A stretch of DNA of 64,000 nt from DTWD01 sp963662965. Its GTDB lineage: Bacteria; Acidobacteriota; Vicinamibacteria; Vicinamibacterales; UBA8438. Below, piece by piece: positions 16,223-24,915 of this stretch. Both the position numbers and the translations under genes were made by a program. The first letter of the stretch is position 1. Each line of letters begins with the position of its first letter. Where the stretch lies: the NCBI GenBank assembly GCA_963662965.1, contig OY759970.1:3472001-3536000 (forward strand). Direction: 5' to 3'. The notes under the pieces are model-generated. The model saw only the letters and a program-made list of their open reading frames with translations. It did not search any database and was not told where the DNA came from.

Positions 16223-18322
16223 TTACCGCAGCGTCGCGTCGTGCGTGAATTCGAGCGCGGCGACCACGGCCTCCATCGTCCGCTGCACTTCCGCGTCGGT
16301 CAGCGTGCGATCGGCAGCGCGATACGTCAACCGGAAGGCGAGGCTCACAGATCCGGCAGGGACCCCTTTGCCTTCGTACCGATCGAACTCGCGCACATGC
16401 AGCAACGTGTCCGGCGCCGCCGCCTGGATCGTGCCACGAACGTTAGCGGCAGGCAAGGTGGCGTCGACCACGATGGCGATGTCGCGGACAATCGACGGAT
16501 GACGCGGCAGCGGCGCGGCCACCATGGCGCGTCGGTCAACGGCCACCTGCGCCATCGCGTCGAGGTTGAGCTCCGCGACGTAGACTGCATCCGCGGCCGC
16601 CGGCAGCCCGCGGGCGCTCGCGACGGGCGGAGCCAGCTGGCCGAGGTAGCCGAGCGTCACCGGGGAGTGGTTTGCCTCCGATGGAGCCGTGGCGCGCACG
16701 GCCGAGGTCCGACCCGCGACGAGCTCTGGCCGGGTGTCGGCGTCGAACGTTGGGGTGACGCCGAGTGCGTCGCAGACGCGGTCGACGATGCCCGTGAGGT
16801 CGAAGAGGTCGGTTTCTCGCTCGCCGCCGCTCCAGTGCTCGAGCGAGGCGGCCCCGGTGAGCGCGATCGCGAGGCCAGCCGTCTCCCCGCCGCCGGCGGT
16901 GAACCGGTGGCCGATCTCGAACAGTCGGATGTCGCGATGCTCACGCCGCCGGTTGTAGACCAGTGAATCGACGAGGCCGGGGACGAGCGACGGGCGAAGC
17001 ACCGTGTATCTCTCCGATAACGGATTTGCGATACGGACCGGCTCCTCGCCGTCGGGGAGAAACGGCCGGCCGGCCGTTTCCTCGATGAAGCCGTAGGTGA
17101 TCGCCTCGGAGCAGCCGCTGGCCGTCAACACTCGGCGTGCCAGCCGTCGTTGCTCGATCGGCGTCGCCAGCGGAGCCGGCGGCCGCACCACCGCGGGAAA
17201 CGTCGACGGCAGCCGGTCGTAGCCGTGGTGCCGCGCCACCTCCTCGATCAGGTCGATCTCGCGGCTGACGTCAACGCGGTGCGTCGGGACCATCACGCGC
17301 CACGTCGGGCCGTCGTCATCCGTCGCGGTGGTCTCGACATCGAAGCCGAGCCGGTCGAGGGTCTGGTGAACGAACGCCGGCTCGATGTCGATGCCGAGCA
17401 CCCGGCTGATACGCGAGTGCCGCAGCGGCACGTGCACCGGGTCGCGCGGGACCGGATACCGGTCGACGGTCGCCCCGTGCGGTGTGCCGGCGCCGATCTT
17501 GGCTAGCAGTGCTTGCGCGCGTCGCATCGCCCTGACCGGGGCGTCGATGTCGGCGCCGCGTTCGAAGCGATACGACGCGTTGGTCGACAGCCCGAGGCGC
17601 TTACTGGTGCGCCGGACCGACACCGGCTGGAAATACGCACTTTCGAACACCACGCGCGTCGTCGACGCCGTCACCTCGGAATCAGCGCCGCCCATCACGC
17701 CGGCCACGGCCTGCGGTCGTTCCGCGTCGGCGATGACGAGCATGGCGTCGGCCAACGTGCGCGTTTCGCCGTCGAGCGTCCGCACCGTTTCTCCCGGCCG
17801 GGCGCGCCGGATGCGAAGCTCGCCGCCGCCGAGCCTCTCGAGGTCGAAGGCGTGCATCGGGTGGCCGAGCTCGAGCAACACGTAGTTCGTGACGTCGACC
17901 ACGTTGTTGATCGGTCGAACATCAGACGCCTCGAGGCGCGTGGCCAGCCAGCCCGGCGACGGACCGACGGTCACGGTCGCGACCGAGGCGGCATACCGCG
18001 GACAGAGCTCGTCATCCTCGATCGTCACGGGCAGCGGGTCGTCGCCCGGGGCGGCGTCGGCGAGCGCCGGCCAGCTCAGCGTCTGTCCGTAGATCGTCGC
18101 CACCTCGCGCGCGATCCCGAGCACGCTCAGGCAGTCCGGCCGGTTCGTCGTGATCTCAAGATCGAGTACGGCGTCGTCCTCGGCCGGCGGGCGGTCCGGT
18201 ACCGCCGGCGCCGGGTCGATCGCCGAGACTGCGAACCCGCACATCGTCAGGGCGTCGGCCAGCTCAGCGATGCTGACGGCGACCGGCACGAGATCACGGA
18301 GCCAGGAAACCAGGATTCTCAA
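16223..18322 (-). CDS. pheT: Phenylalanyl-tRNA synthetase beta subunit
   Basis: Beta chain of the (alpha-beta)2 enzyme that charges tRNA-Phe. TTG at 18322 overlaps the pheS stop (TTGA) and gives MRILVSWLRDLVPVAV; the open frame continues upstream inside pheS and is not real. Visible parts: DLEITTNRPDCLSVLGIAREVA, the B3/B4 editing region (INNVVDVTNYVLLELGHPMHAFDL), a B5 domain, and the C-terminal anticodon-binding FDX-ACB domain (LPRHPSIVRDIAIVVD). At 699 residues it lacks the EMAP/tRNA-binding OB domain that the roughly 800-residue form inserts after the first 40 residues. Confidence 0.95.
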   Translation of the reverse strand: MRILVSWLRDLVPVAVSIAELADALTMCGFAVSAIDPAPAVPDRPPAEDDAVLDLEITTNRPDCLSVLGIAREVATIYGQTLSWPALADAAPGDDPLPVTIEDDELCPRYAASVATVTVGPSPGWLATRLEASDVRPINNVVDVTNYVLLELGHPMHAFDLERLGGGELRIRRARPGETVRTLDGETRTLADAMLVIADAERPQAVAGVMGGADSEVTASTTRVVFESAYFQPVSVRRTSKRLGLSTNASYRFERGADIDAPVRAMRRAQALLAKIGAGTPHGATVDRYPVPRDPVHVPLRHSRISRVLGIDIEPAFVHQTLDRLGFDVETTATDDDGPTWRVMVPTHRVDVSREIDLIEEVARHHGYDRLPSTFPAVVRPPAPLATPIEQRRLARRVLTASGCSEAITYGFIEETAGRPFLPDGEEPVRIANPLSERYTVLRPSLVPGLVDSLVYNRRREHRDIRLFEIGHRFTAGGGETAGLAIALTGAASLEHWSGGERETDLFDLTGIVDRVCDALGVTPTFDADTRPELVAGRTSAVRATAPSEANHSPVTLGYLGQLAPPVASARGLPAAADAVYVAELNLDAMAQVAVDRRAMVAAPLPRHPSIVRDIAIVVDATLPAANVRGTIQAAAPDTLLHVREFDRYEGKGVPAGSVSLAFRLTYRAADRTLTDAEVQRTMEAVVAALEFTHDATLR

Positions 18323-19368
18323 AAGGGAAACTGCTCCAACAGCCGCAGGTCGTTGTCGTAGAAGGCCCGAATGTCCTCGACGCGGTACTTGAGGATCGCG
18401 ATGCGGTCGATGCCGACGCCGAAGGCCCAGCCGGTGTAGCGCTCCGGGTCGTAGCCGACCGCCTCGAAGACGGCCGGGTGCACCATGCCACTCCCGAGAA
18501 TCTCGAGCCAGCCCGTCTTTTTGCAAACGGAGCAACCATCGCCGCGGCAGAAGACGCAGCTGATGAAGACCTCGGCGCTCGGCTCGGTATAGGGAAAGAA
18601 GCTAGGGCGGAACATCACCTGCGTGTCCGGCTCGAACAGTTGCTGGAGGAAGCACTCGAGCGTGCCCTTTAAGTCGGTCATCGTGACCTGCTCGCCGACG
18701 AGCAATCCCTCGACCTGCTGGAACATCGGCGAGTGGGTCAGGTCGGGCGTGTCGCGCCGGTAGACGAGTCCCGGCGCGATGATGCGGACCGGTGGCTCGT
18801 GCGTCTCCATGTAGCGGATCTGCATGCCCGAGGTGTGCGTGCGCAGCAACGTGCCCGCCGGCCCGGCGCTCGTGGGCAAGGGCTGGTCGAGGTAGAGCGT
18901 GTCTTGCATGTCGCGAGCGGGATGCTCCGGCGGCATGTTGAGCGCCTCGAAATTGTGGTAGTCGTCCTCGACCTCCGGCCCCTGCAAGATTTCGAAGCCG
19001 AGACTCGCGAAGATCTGCTCGATCTCCTCCCGCAGCACCGTGAGCGGGTGCCGATGGCCAAGCCGCACCGGCCGGCCGGCGAGCGTGACGTCGACCGCTC
19101 CGGCTGGTCCGCGCGCCGAATCGAGCACCGCGCGCCGCTCGGTGAGCGCCTGTTCGATCTGCTGTTTGAGCTCGTTGGCCTGACGCCCCAGGTCCCGGCG
19201 TTGCTCCGGCGGCGCGCTCGCGACCGACTTGAGCAGTGCCTGGACGACACCGCGCTTCCGTCCCAGATAGCGGTCGCGCAGATCCTGCAGCTGTTCGCCG
19301 GAGGCGGCTTGGGCTAGCTCGGTGCGGAAGGTCGCGCGAATGTCGTCGACGGTGGGAGTAGAGGACAT
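18319..19368 (-). CDS. pheS: Phenylalanyl-tRNA synthetase alpha subunit
   Basis: Catalytic class II aaRS chain, 349 residues from ATG 19368 (MSSTPTVDDIRATFRTEL). It has an N-terminal coiled coil (LGRKRGVVQALLKSV), then motif 2 region THEPPVRIIAPGLVYRRDT, FRPSFFPYTEPSAEVFI, and motif 3 GWAFGVGIDRIAILKY. CVFCRGDGCSVCKKTGW is the Cys-rich loop seen in many PheS. Overlaps pheT by 4 bases, so production is coupled. The upstream 35 codons of the open frame lack similarity. Confidence 0.97.
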   Translation of the reverse strand: MSSTPTVDDIRATFRTELAQAASGEQLQDLRDRYLGRKRGVVQALLKSVASAPPEQRRDLGRQANELKQQIEQALTERRAVLDSARGPAGAVDVTLAGRPVRLGHRHPLTVLREEIEQIFASLGFEILQGPEVEDDYHNFEALNMPPEHPARDMQDTLYLDQPLPTSAGPAGTLLRTHTSGMQIRYMETHEPPVRIIAPGLVYRRDTPDLTHSPMFQQVEGLLVGEQVTMTDLKGTLECFLQQLFEPDTQVMFRPSFFPYTEPSAEVFISCVFCRGDGCSVCKKTGWLEILGSGMVHPAVFEAVGYDPERYTGWAFGVGIDRIAILKYRVEDIRAFYDNDLRLLEQFPF

Positions 19369-19414
19369 CGATCGGGGACTCGGCCCCGATGACATCGAAT
19401 CGGGGCGCCGGCTC

Positions 19415-19789
19415 CTACGACGCGGCCGGCGCGTGCACCCGCGCCTCCTTGGCCTGCGTGGCGAGATGTGCAAACGCGTCCGGCTCGCGCACCGCGAGAT
19501 CGGCGAGCGTCTTACGGTCGAGACCGATGCCGACCGTCTTGAGGCCGTTGATCAACTTGCTGTAGCTCAACCCATTGAGGCGCGCGGCGGCGCCGATGCG
19601 GGTGATCCACAGACGCCGAAAGTCGCGTTTCTTCCGTCGGCGGCCGACGAACGCGTAGTTGAGCGACGTGTCGACCGCTTCCTTGGCGGAGCGATACAGC
19701 TTGCTCTTGGTCTGATAGAACCCTTTGGCACGGGCGAGCAGCTTGCGTCGCTTCGCGCGCCGAATGACTCCACGTTTGACTCGAGGCAT
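19415..19789 (-). CDS. rplT: 50S ribosomal protein L20
   Basis: 124 residues, family-standard MPRVKRGVIRRAKRRKLL start, then AKGFYQTKSKLYRSAKEAV, RDFRRLWITRIGAAARLNGLSY and a slightly long Ala-rich tail (HAPAAS). L20 binds 23S rRNA early in 50S assembly and in enterobacteria represses its own operon with infC and rpmI. It sits 14 bases after rpmI in the conserved order. Confidence 0.98.
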   Translation of the reverse strand: MPRVKRGVIRRAKRRKLLARAKGFYQTKSKLYRSAKEAVDTSLNYAFVGRRRKKRDFRRLWITRIGAAARLNGLSYSKLINGLKTVGIGLDRKTLADLAVREPDAFAHLATQAKEARVHAPAAS

Positions 19790-19803
19790 TTTCGATAGTG
19801 CTC

Positions 19804-20001
19804 CTACTTATACGGAATCATCCGCGACACGCGCGCCTGGTCAACCGCTTTGATGGTCGTCGTGCCGCGGAGTCCGCGTTTTCGCTTCGTGGTCTTGCTC
19901 GTGAGAATATGCGACGCGTACGCCTTGCTGCGAGTGACCTTGCCGGTCCCGGTCTTGTTGAAGCGCTTCGCCGCTCCGCGATGTGTCTTTAGCTTGGGCA
20001 T
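19804..20001 (-). CDS. rpmI: 50S ribosomal protein L35
   Basis: 65 residues with the canonical MPKLKTHRGAAKRFNKTGTGK start and SHILTSKTTKRKRGLRGTT. It lies between infC and rplT as in most bacteria, with 12 bases separating it from infC. Structural protein of the large subunit. Confidence 0.98.
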   Translation of the reverse strand: MPKLKTHRGAAKRFNKTGTGKVTRSKAYASHILTSKTTKRKRGLRGTTTIKAVDQARVSRMIPYK

Positions 20002-20013
20002 TGTCTTGTTCCG

Positions 20014-20583
20014 TTAACGTCCCTTTTTCGCCACCGTCTTGCTCGACAGGATGGTGTGCATTTGATTGCCCTCCATCCGTGGCATTGTCTCCTGCGTCGC
20101 GATTTCCTGCAGGTCGTCGATTAGCCGGTCGAGGATATGACGGCCAAACTCGGGATGGGCCATCTCGCGTCCCCGGAAGAAGATGGTCGCCTTGACCTTG
20201 TCGCCGTGCGCGAGAAAACGCTCGACGTGCTTCTTCTTGAACTGGTAGTCGTGCTCGTCGACCTTGGGCCGAAACTTGATCTCCTTGACCTCGATCGTCT
20301 TCTGATGTTTCTTCGCCTGCCGCGTTCGCTTCTGTTCCTCGTACTGATAGCGCCCGTAGTCCATGATCCGGCAGACGGGGGGCTGGGCGGTCGGAGAGAT
20401 CTCGACGAGGTCGAGCCCCTTCTCCCGCGCAACGGTGAGCGCTTGCTGGGGTGACATTACCCCCAGCTGCTCACCCTGGTCGTCGATAACACGGATCTCG
20501 CGAACCCGAATGCGTTCGTTGACGCGTGTGCGGCTTTGGCGAAAATCGCGGCGTGGCCCGCGTGGGCCGCGTCCTAGTGGAAT
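20014..20583 (-). CDS. infC: Translation initiation factor IF-3, AUU start
   Basis: IF-3 keeps 30S subunits free and proofreads initiation codons. The first ATG (20457) would cut away the conserved N-terminal domain: upstream in the same frame the sequence reads RVNERIRVREIRVIDDQGEQ, which is diagnostic of IF-3. The frame runs back to ATT at 20583, preceded by AAGGGAG with a 6-base gap. An AUU start is the known self-regulating start of E. coli infC, because IF-3 itself discriminates against AUU. From ATT the protein is 189 residues, normal for the family (C-domain: KEIKFRPKVDEHDYQFK). Confidence 0.93.
   Translation of the reverse strand: MPLGRGPRGPRRDFRQSRTRVNERIRVREIRVIDDQGEQLGVMSPQQALTVAREKGLDLVEISPTAQPPVCRIMDYGRYQYEEQKRTRQAKKHQKTIEVKEIKFRPKVDEHDYQFKKKHVERFLAHGDKVKATIFFRGREMAHPEFGRHILDRLIDDLQEIATQETMPRMEGNQMHTILSSKTVAKKGR
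20576..20583 (-). promoter_or_regulatory. AUU initiation codon of infC
   Basis: ATT (plus-strand AAT at 20581-20583) is placed 6 bases after the Shine-Dalgarno-like AAGGGAG on the minus strand. No ATG, GTG or TTG in this frame lies upstream of the conserved N-terminal IF-3 sequence. Autoregulation by codon discrimination is inferred from the E. coli precedent. Confidence 0.75.
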
Positions 20584-20614
20584 AGCTGGCTCCCTTCGTC
20601 TACCGGCATACCTG

Positions 20615-20706
20615 GACGGGGCTGATTGCCCCGAGCCCCGTCGCCGCCGCTACGCGGTGACCCCACAAGCCTCACTCCGCGACGGCGGGGGCGCGTGCGC
20701 GCCCTT
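20615..20706 (-). repeat. Intergenic GC-rich repeat, copy A
   Basis: Reverse-oriented copy of the roughly 90-bp family between thrS and infC. It begins GACGGGGCTGATTGCCCCGAG, with GACGGGGCT...AGCCCCGTC forming a hairpin, and ends GGGCGCGTGCGCGCCC, a second palindrome. It is transcribed within the thrS-infC gap and may act as a stem-loop there. Confidence 0.7.
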
Positions 20707-20740
20707 ACAGCTGGGGTCGGTTTCACCGCGAACACGTAGT

Positions 20741-22672
20741 TTACCCCGTTACGGGGGCCCGCTTCAGACGGACCTCCTCCGCGAGCGCCTCGATCAGCGC
20801 GTCGACCGCCCGTGGGCCCTGGTCGCCGTCCTTCCGGCTCCTGAACGCGACCGTCCCGTTGTCGACTTCCCGGTCGCCGATCACCAACATATACGGCACT
20901 TTCTGCAATTGTGCTTCGCGGATTTTGAGACCAATTTTTTCCTGCCGGTCGTCGAGCTCGACGCGGAACCCGGCCTGCGTCAACTGGGTCCGGACCGTCT
21001 GCCCGTACTCGATGTGTCGGTCGGCGATCGTCAGAATCCGCAATTGCACCGGCGCCAGCCAGAGGGGAAACGCCCCCGCGTAGTGCTCGATCAGCAGCGC
21101 GATGAACCGCTCGAAGCTGCCGAAGATCGCCCGGTGGATGAGGACCGGGGTGTGCTCGGCGTTGTCGGCCCCGATGTACTTCAAGCCGAACCGTTGCGGC
21201 ATCTGGTAGTCGAGCTGAATGGTGGCGCACTGCCACTTGCGTCCGACGGCGTCGGTTACGTGGAGGTCGATCTTGGGGCCGTAGAAGCTACCGTCGCCCT
21301 CGGAGACGGTGTAGGGCGTCTCCAACGTGGCGGCCTCCAGCGCCGCCTTGAGCTGCGCCTCGGCGTGATTCCACGTGTCGACCTCGCCGAGGTAATCGTC
21401 GGGCCGTGTGGACAGCTCGAGCTGGTAGTCGAGGTCGAAGTCGCCGTAGACGCGGCTGACGAGCCGAAGCAGCCGCCCGACCTCCTCGCCGATCTGGTCC
21501 TCGGTGATGAAGCAGTGGGCGTCGTCCTGTGAGAACTGGCGCACACGCGTCAACCCCGACAGCACGCCAGAGGCCTCGTTCCGATGCAGCGCGCCCTGGT
21601 CGTGCAAGCGCAGCGGGAGGTCGCGATAGCTGCGTCCCTCGCTCGCGAACATCAACATGTGGCCCGGGCAGTTCATCGCCTTCAGGGCGAACGGCTCGCC
21701 TTCGGACTCCACCTGGAACATGTGCTCGCGGTAGTGCTCCCAGTGCCCGGAGGTCTCCCACAGCTGCTTGTTGTAGACCAGCGGCGTCCGGACCTCCTGG
21801 TAGCCCTCGCCCGACAGTGCGTCGCGCATGTAGTCGCTCAGGATCCGGTAGAGCGTCGCGCCTTTGGCGTGCCAAAACGGCGCCCCGGGCGCCCAGTGGT
21901 GAAAGGTAAAGAGGCCGAGCTCCCGGCCGAGCTTGCGGTGGTCGCGCTTCTTCGCTTCCGCCAGCTTGTTCAGATGCTTCTTGAGCTCGGAGTCCTTGAA
22001 GAACGCCGTACCGTAGATGCGTTGCATCGGCTGATTCCGCGCGTCGCCCTTCCAGTAGGCGTTGGAGCTGTGGAGCACCTTGAACGCCTTGAGCTTCTCG
22101 GTCGACGGCACGTGCGGGCCGGTGCAGAAGTCGATGAAGGCGTCCTCGATCGTGTAGCACGAGACGACGGGCCCGCCTTTTTCGTCGATGAGCTGGACCT
22201 TGAGCGGCTCGCCGCGGTCGTCGAAGAAGGCCTTCGCCTCTTCCTTCGTCATCATCTTCCGCTCATAGCGAAGCTTACGCTTCGCGATCTCGTCCATCTT
22301 CTTCTCGATCGCCTCAAGATCCTCGGGGACGAACGGCCGGTCGACGACGAAGTCGTAGAAGAACCCGTCCTCGATCGCCGGACCGATGCCGCATTGCGCT
22401 TCGGGAAACAGCGCCGTGACCGCCGCCGCCAGCAAGTGCGCCGTGCTGTGCCGATACAGCCGGAGCGCGTCGGGCGAATCGGGCGTCACGATCTGCACGG
22501 CGGCGTCCCGCTCGAGCGGATACGAGAGGTCGACCATCTGGCCGTCGACCGTCGCGGCCAGCGCGACCTTCGCCAGTCGTGGCGAGATCCCATCGGCGAC
22601 ATCCAGGACGGGTGTCCCGGCCGGAACGCCTCGCGTCGATCCATCCGGCAGCGTGACGGTGACCTGACTCAT
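20741..22672 (-). CDS. thrS: Threonyl-tRNA synthetase
   Basis: 643 residues. An N-terminal TGS domain (MSQVTVTLPDGSTRGVPAGT) is followed by the editing domain with RHSTAHLLAAAV (zinc-like His motif HSxAH), the class II core (motif 2 region with RNEASGVLSGLTRVRQFSQDDAHCF) and the anticodon-binding domain (VQLRILTIADRHIEYG). Length and domain order are normal. It heads the thrS-infC-rpmI-rplT-pheST string. Confidence 0.98.
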   Translation of the reverse strand: MSQVTVTLPDGSTRGVPAGTPVLDVADGISPRLAKVALAATVDGQMVDLSYPLERDAAVQIVTPDSPDALRLYRHSTAHLLAAAVTALFPEAQCGIGPAIEDGFFYDFVVDRPFVPEDLEAIEKKMDEIAKRKLRYERKMMTKEEAKAFFDDRGEPLKVQLIDEKGGPVVSCYTIEDAFIDFCTGPHVPSTEKLKAFKVLHSSNAYWKGDARNQPMQRIYGTAFFKDSELKKHLNKLAEAKKRDHRKLGRELGLFTFHHWAPGAPFWHAKGATLYRILSDYMRDALSGEGYQEVRTPLVYNKQLWETSGHWEHYREHMFQVESEGEPFALKAMNCPGHMLMFASEGRSYRDLPLRLHDQGALHRNEASGVLSGLTRVRQFSQDDAHCFITEDQIGEEVGRLLRLVSRVYGDFDLDYQLELSTRPDDYLGEVDTWNHAEAQLKAALEAATLETPYTVSEGDGSFYGPKIDLHVTDAVGRKWQCATIQLDYQMPQRFGLKYIGADNAEHTPVLIHRAIFGSFERFIALLIEHYAGAFPLWLAPVQLRILTIADRHIEYGQTVRTQLTQAGFRVELDDRQEKIGLKIREAQLQKVPYMLVIGDREVDNGTVAFRSRKDGDQGPRAVDALIEALAEEVRLKRAPVTG

Positions 22673-22715
22673 GCGGGATGGCGCTGTCGACGGTTGGAGT
22701 TGGGCGAGAAAAACA

Positions 22716-22792
22716 TGGTAGGCACGGGCGGACTTGAACCGCCGACCTCCTGCATGTCAAGCAGGCGCTCTAACCAACTGAGCTACGCGCCT
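22716..22792 (-). tRNA. tRNA-Val (anticodon GAC)
   Basis: 77 nt with CCA encoded. Acceptor AGGCGCG pairs with CGTGCCT, the D arm has GCTCAGTTGGTTAGAGC, the anticodon stem CCTGC/GCAGG encloses TTGACAT (anticodon GAC, reading GUC/GUU), and the T arm is GGCGG-TTCAAGT-CCGCC. It lies 44 bases upstream of thrS on the same strand. Confidence 0.95.
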
Positions 22793-22798
22793 ATATTC

Positions 22799-22891
22799 AG
22801 ACGGGGCTGCGCCCAGAACCCCACGCGGGCGCTGCGCGGGGACCCCCAATGCCCCACTCCGCGCCCGCGAGGCGCGCACGTGCGCGCCCTG
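22799..22891 (-). repeat. Intergenic GC-rich repeat, copy B
   Basis: Begins CAGACGGGGCTGCGCCCAGA and ends GAGGCGCGCACGTGCGCGCC. Same orientation as copy A; it lies directly upstream of tRNA-Val. Core segments ATGCCCCACTCCGCGCCCGC and GGCGCGC match other copies. Confidence 0.7.
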
Positions 22892-22983
22892 ATCGTACTC
22901 CCCAGGCCTGGCTGTCCCGTTGCACCGGCGAGGGCGCGCTCTGTTGTCTGCGACGAGAACTTGACTCACAACTGAGATTCTAG

Positions 22984-24649
22984 CCCGGATTTCCGATTTG
23001 GTTGTAGTACCGTATCGCTAGAACCAGTCGCCGCGCCTTGATTTCTGAGGCTCAGACGTAGGGAACCCCGCCACGGAGGGTGACACCCTGTGGGTGAATT
23101 ACAGCACGAGGCGTTTCAGTTCGCGTTCAATGGCTTTCTGAAGGTCGCGTTCCAGGGATCGCGCGTCACCTCAGACGCGGGCCTCCTTCTGGTGCGCGAG
23201 TTGGATGAACGCTTGGGGTTGGAGGCACTCATCTCCGAGTACCTGAACGACTCCCGACAGGGGTTGAACACGCAGTTCAGCCTGGCGGATCTCCTGCGGC
23301 AGTCGGTCTACAGCCGGCTCGCGGGCTACGAAGACCTCAACGACGCAGTGCGCGTGTCGGCGGACCCGACGTTTCGTCTGATTGGGTCGCCGAAACGCTG
23401 GGACCGGGGTGCAGCGCTGACATCGACGTGGCACTGGTTCGAGACCGAGCTGCTGACCCACGAGGAGAATCTCGTCGGGTTGAGGGCCGTGAACCGCGAG
23501 CTGCTTGCACAGGCCGAGATGGCGACGCGCGCCGACCGGATCGTGCTCGACATGGATTCAAGCGAGAGCCCGGTGCATGGGGCACAGGAAGGGAGCGCGT
23601 ATAACGGGCACTCTGCATCCGTCTGCGACCACCCGCTGTTTCTGTTCAACGACCAGGGCGACTGCCTGGCCGCCTCGCTGCGGCCCGGCAACGTGCCGAG
23701 CGCCGACGACTGGGACGACCTCCTCATGCCGGAGATTGACCGACAGCAGGGAGCGGGGAGGCGCGTGGCGTTCCGGGCGGACGCGGCGTTCGCCCGGCCG
23801 GCGATCTACGAGGCGCTCGAGCAACGCGACGTGGACTATGCCATTCGCATGCCGGCGAACAAGACGTTGGAGTTGGCGGTCGAAGACATCCTCTTTCGTC
23901 CGCCGGGACGGCCAAGCTGCAAGCCGGTGGTGCGGTACAAGAGTTTCCGCTACCAGGCGAAGAGCTGGACCACCGCCAGACGGATTGTCGCCAAGGTGGA
24001 GCACCACCGGGGTGAGTTGTTCCCGCGCGTCGGGTTCATTGTGACCAACATGGTCCTTCCGAGCCGCTCGGTCGTCCGGTTCTACAACAAGCGCGGCACG
24101 GCGGAGCAATGGATCAAGGAAGGCAAGCAGGCCACCCACTGGACGCGGCTGTCGTGCCATCGGTTCCGGGCAAACGAGGTGCGCCTGCAACTGAGCGTCT
24201 TGGCCTACAACCTGGGCAACCTCTGGCGCAGACTGGTCCTGCCGCCTCGGATCAAACGCTGGTCGCTCACGAGTCTCCAGCAGCGGCTGGTGAAGACCGG
24301 GGGCCGGCTCGTGAAGCATGCCAGGTACTACTGGCTCCTGCTGGCGGAAGGACATCTAACCCGGCGGCTGTTCGGCGACATGTTGCGGCGGATCTGGGCG
24401 CTGCCGGTGCCGGCAGGCTGACGCGCGGCACAGGCAACGCAGTCCGATTGGCGAAGAAATGGCCCACGTGTGGAGCGGTGTCTGAGAAATGCCGGGAACA
24501 CAGGGCCTCCAGTCGACCGCACGTCACCACGGGCTGAGCTGACGGCCTCTGAAGCGGGACGATGCTGTGACGAACAAGAGTTTCGGGCGCTGGGCGGCCT
24601 TCGGGTGTATAAAGGGGCCATCTAGGGCAGGCAAATCGGAAATCCCGGG
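22984..24649 (+). mobile_element. IS1380-family insertion sequence
   Basis: About 1.67 kb, a usual IS1380 size. The left end CCCGGATTTCCGATTTG (22984-23000) is matched by an inverted right end CCCGGGATTTCCGATTTG (complement of 24632-24649), one base different in length. It encloses a single intact transposase gene. No clear 4-bp target duplication is seen (CTAG on the left, TTAT on the right), so one flank has probably been rearranged. The right end lies inside a DUF5916 gene remnant. Confidence 0.88.
23090..24421 (+). CDS. IS1380-family transposase
   Basis: DDE transposase, 443 residues, full length and uninterrupted. N-terminal part has VTSDAGLLLVRELDERLGL and LLRQSVYSRLAGYEDLND; the acidic triad candidates are RIVLDMDSSESPVHG, VAFRADAAFARP and FYNKRGTAEQWIKEGK (Glu). 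A GTG start at 23090 is used. Intact frame and clear ends suggest the element was active recently compared with the other, degraded transposon remains in this window. Confidence 0.9.
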   Translation: MGELQHEAFQFAFNGFLKVAFQGSRVTSDAGLLLVRELDERLGLEALISEYLNDSRQGLNTQFSLADLLRQSVYSRLAGYEDLNDAVRVSADPTFRLIGSPKRWDRGAALTSTWHWFETELLTHEENLVGLRAVNRELLAQAEMATRADRIVLDMDSSESPVHGAQEGSAYNGHSASVCDHPLFLFNDQGDCLAASLRPGNVPSADDWDDLLMPEIDRQQGAGRRVAFRADAAFARPAIYEALEQRDVDYAIRMPANKTLELAVEDILFRPPGRPSCKPVVRYKSFRYQAKSWTTARRIVAKVEHHRGELFPRVGFIVTNMVLPSRSVVRFYNKRGTAEQWIKEGKQATHWTRLSCHRFRANEVRLQLSVLAYNLGNLWRRLVLPPRIKRWSLTSLQQRLVKTGGRLVKHARYYWLLLAEGHLTRRLFGDMLRRIWALPVPAG

Positions 24650-24912
24650 TTATAGGTGAAATCAGCGGTTAATCCTTGTGTCACTCCGTACTTGACGTCG
24701 AACCCCGCCGTTCCGCCTGGCTGGTTCAGCACGCGGGGGATTGCACCTAGGTTAGTCGTGAGACCGGCAATGGCGTACGGCTTGATCTCGAAACGTGCCG
24801 CCGAAGCCGGCACTTCGAGACCGACAAGCGTCGCAGCGGACGACATCTTGAGATTACCTAACTCACGAAGCGCGGCCGGTATCGGTGTGAGAAACGAGGT
24901 TTCGTTCTTCCA
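24650..24912 (-). pseudogene. DUF5916 protein, internal fragment
   Basis: The frame reads TWKNETSFLTPIPAALRELG, then MSSAATLVGLEVP, ARFEIKPYAIAGLTT and FDVKYGVTQGLTADFTYN, which is the inner part of DUF5916 membrane/carbohydrate-associated proteins (usually over 700 residues). It is cut downstream by the IS right end (reading becomes NPGFP) and upstream by the stop codon region of the S41 gene, 3 bases away. Both ends are lost, so it is a relic. Confidence 0.8.
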
Positions 24913-24915
24913 GGT

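Noticed and set aside
21584..22975. 463-residue plus-strand ORF across thrS and tRNA-Val
   Set aside because: Runs through the tRNA gene and antisense to thrS; no protein motif.
22984..24649. A 4-bp target duplication for the IS1380 element
   Set aside because: Flanking bases CTAG and TTAT do not match, and shifting the ends by one base does not help.
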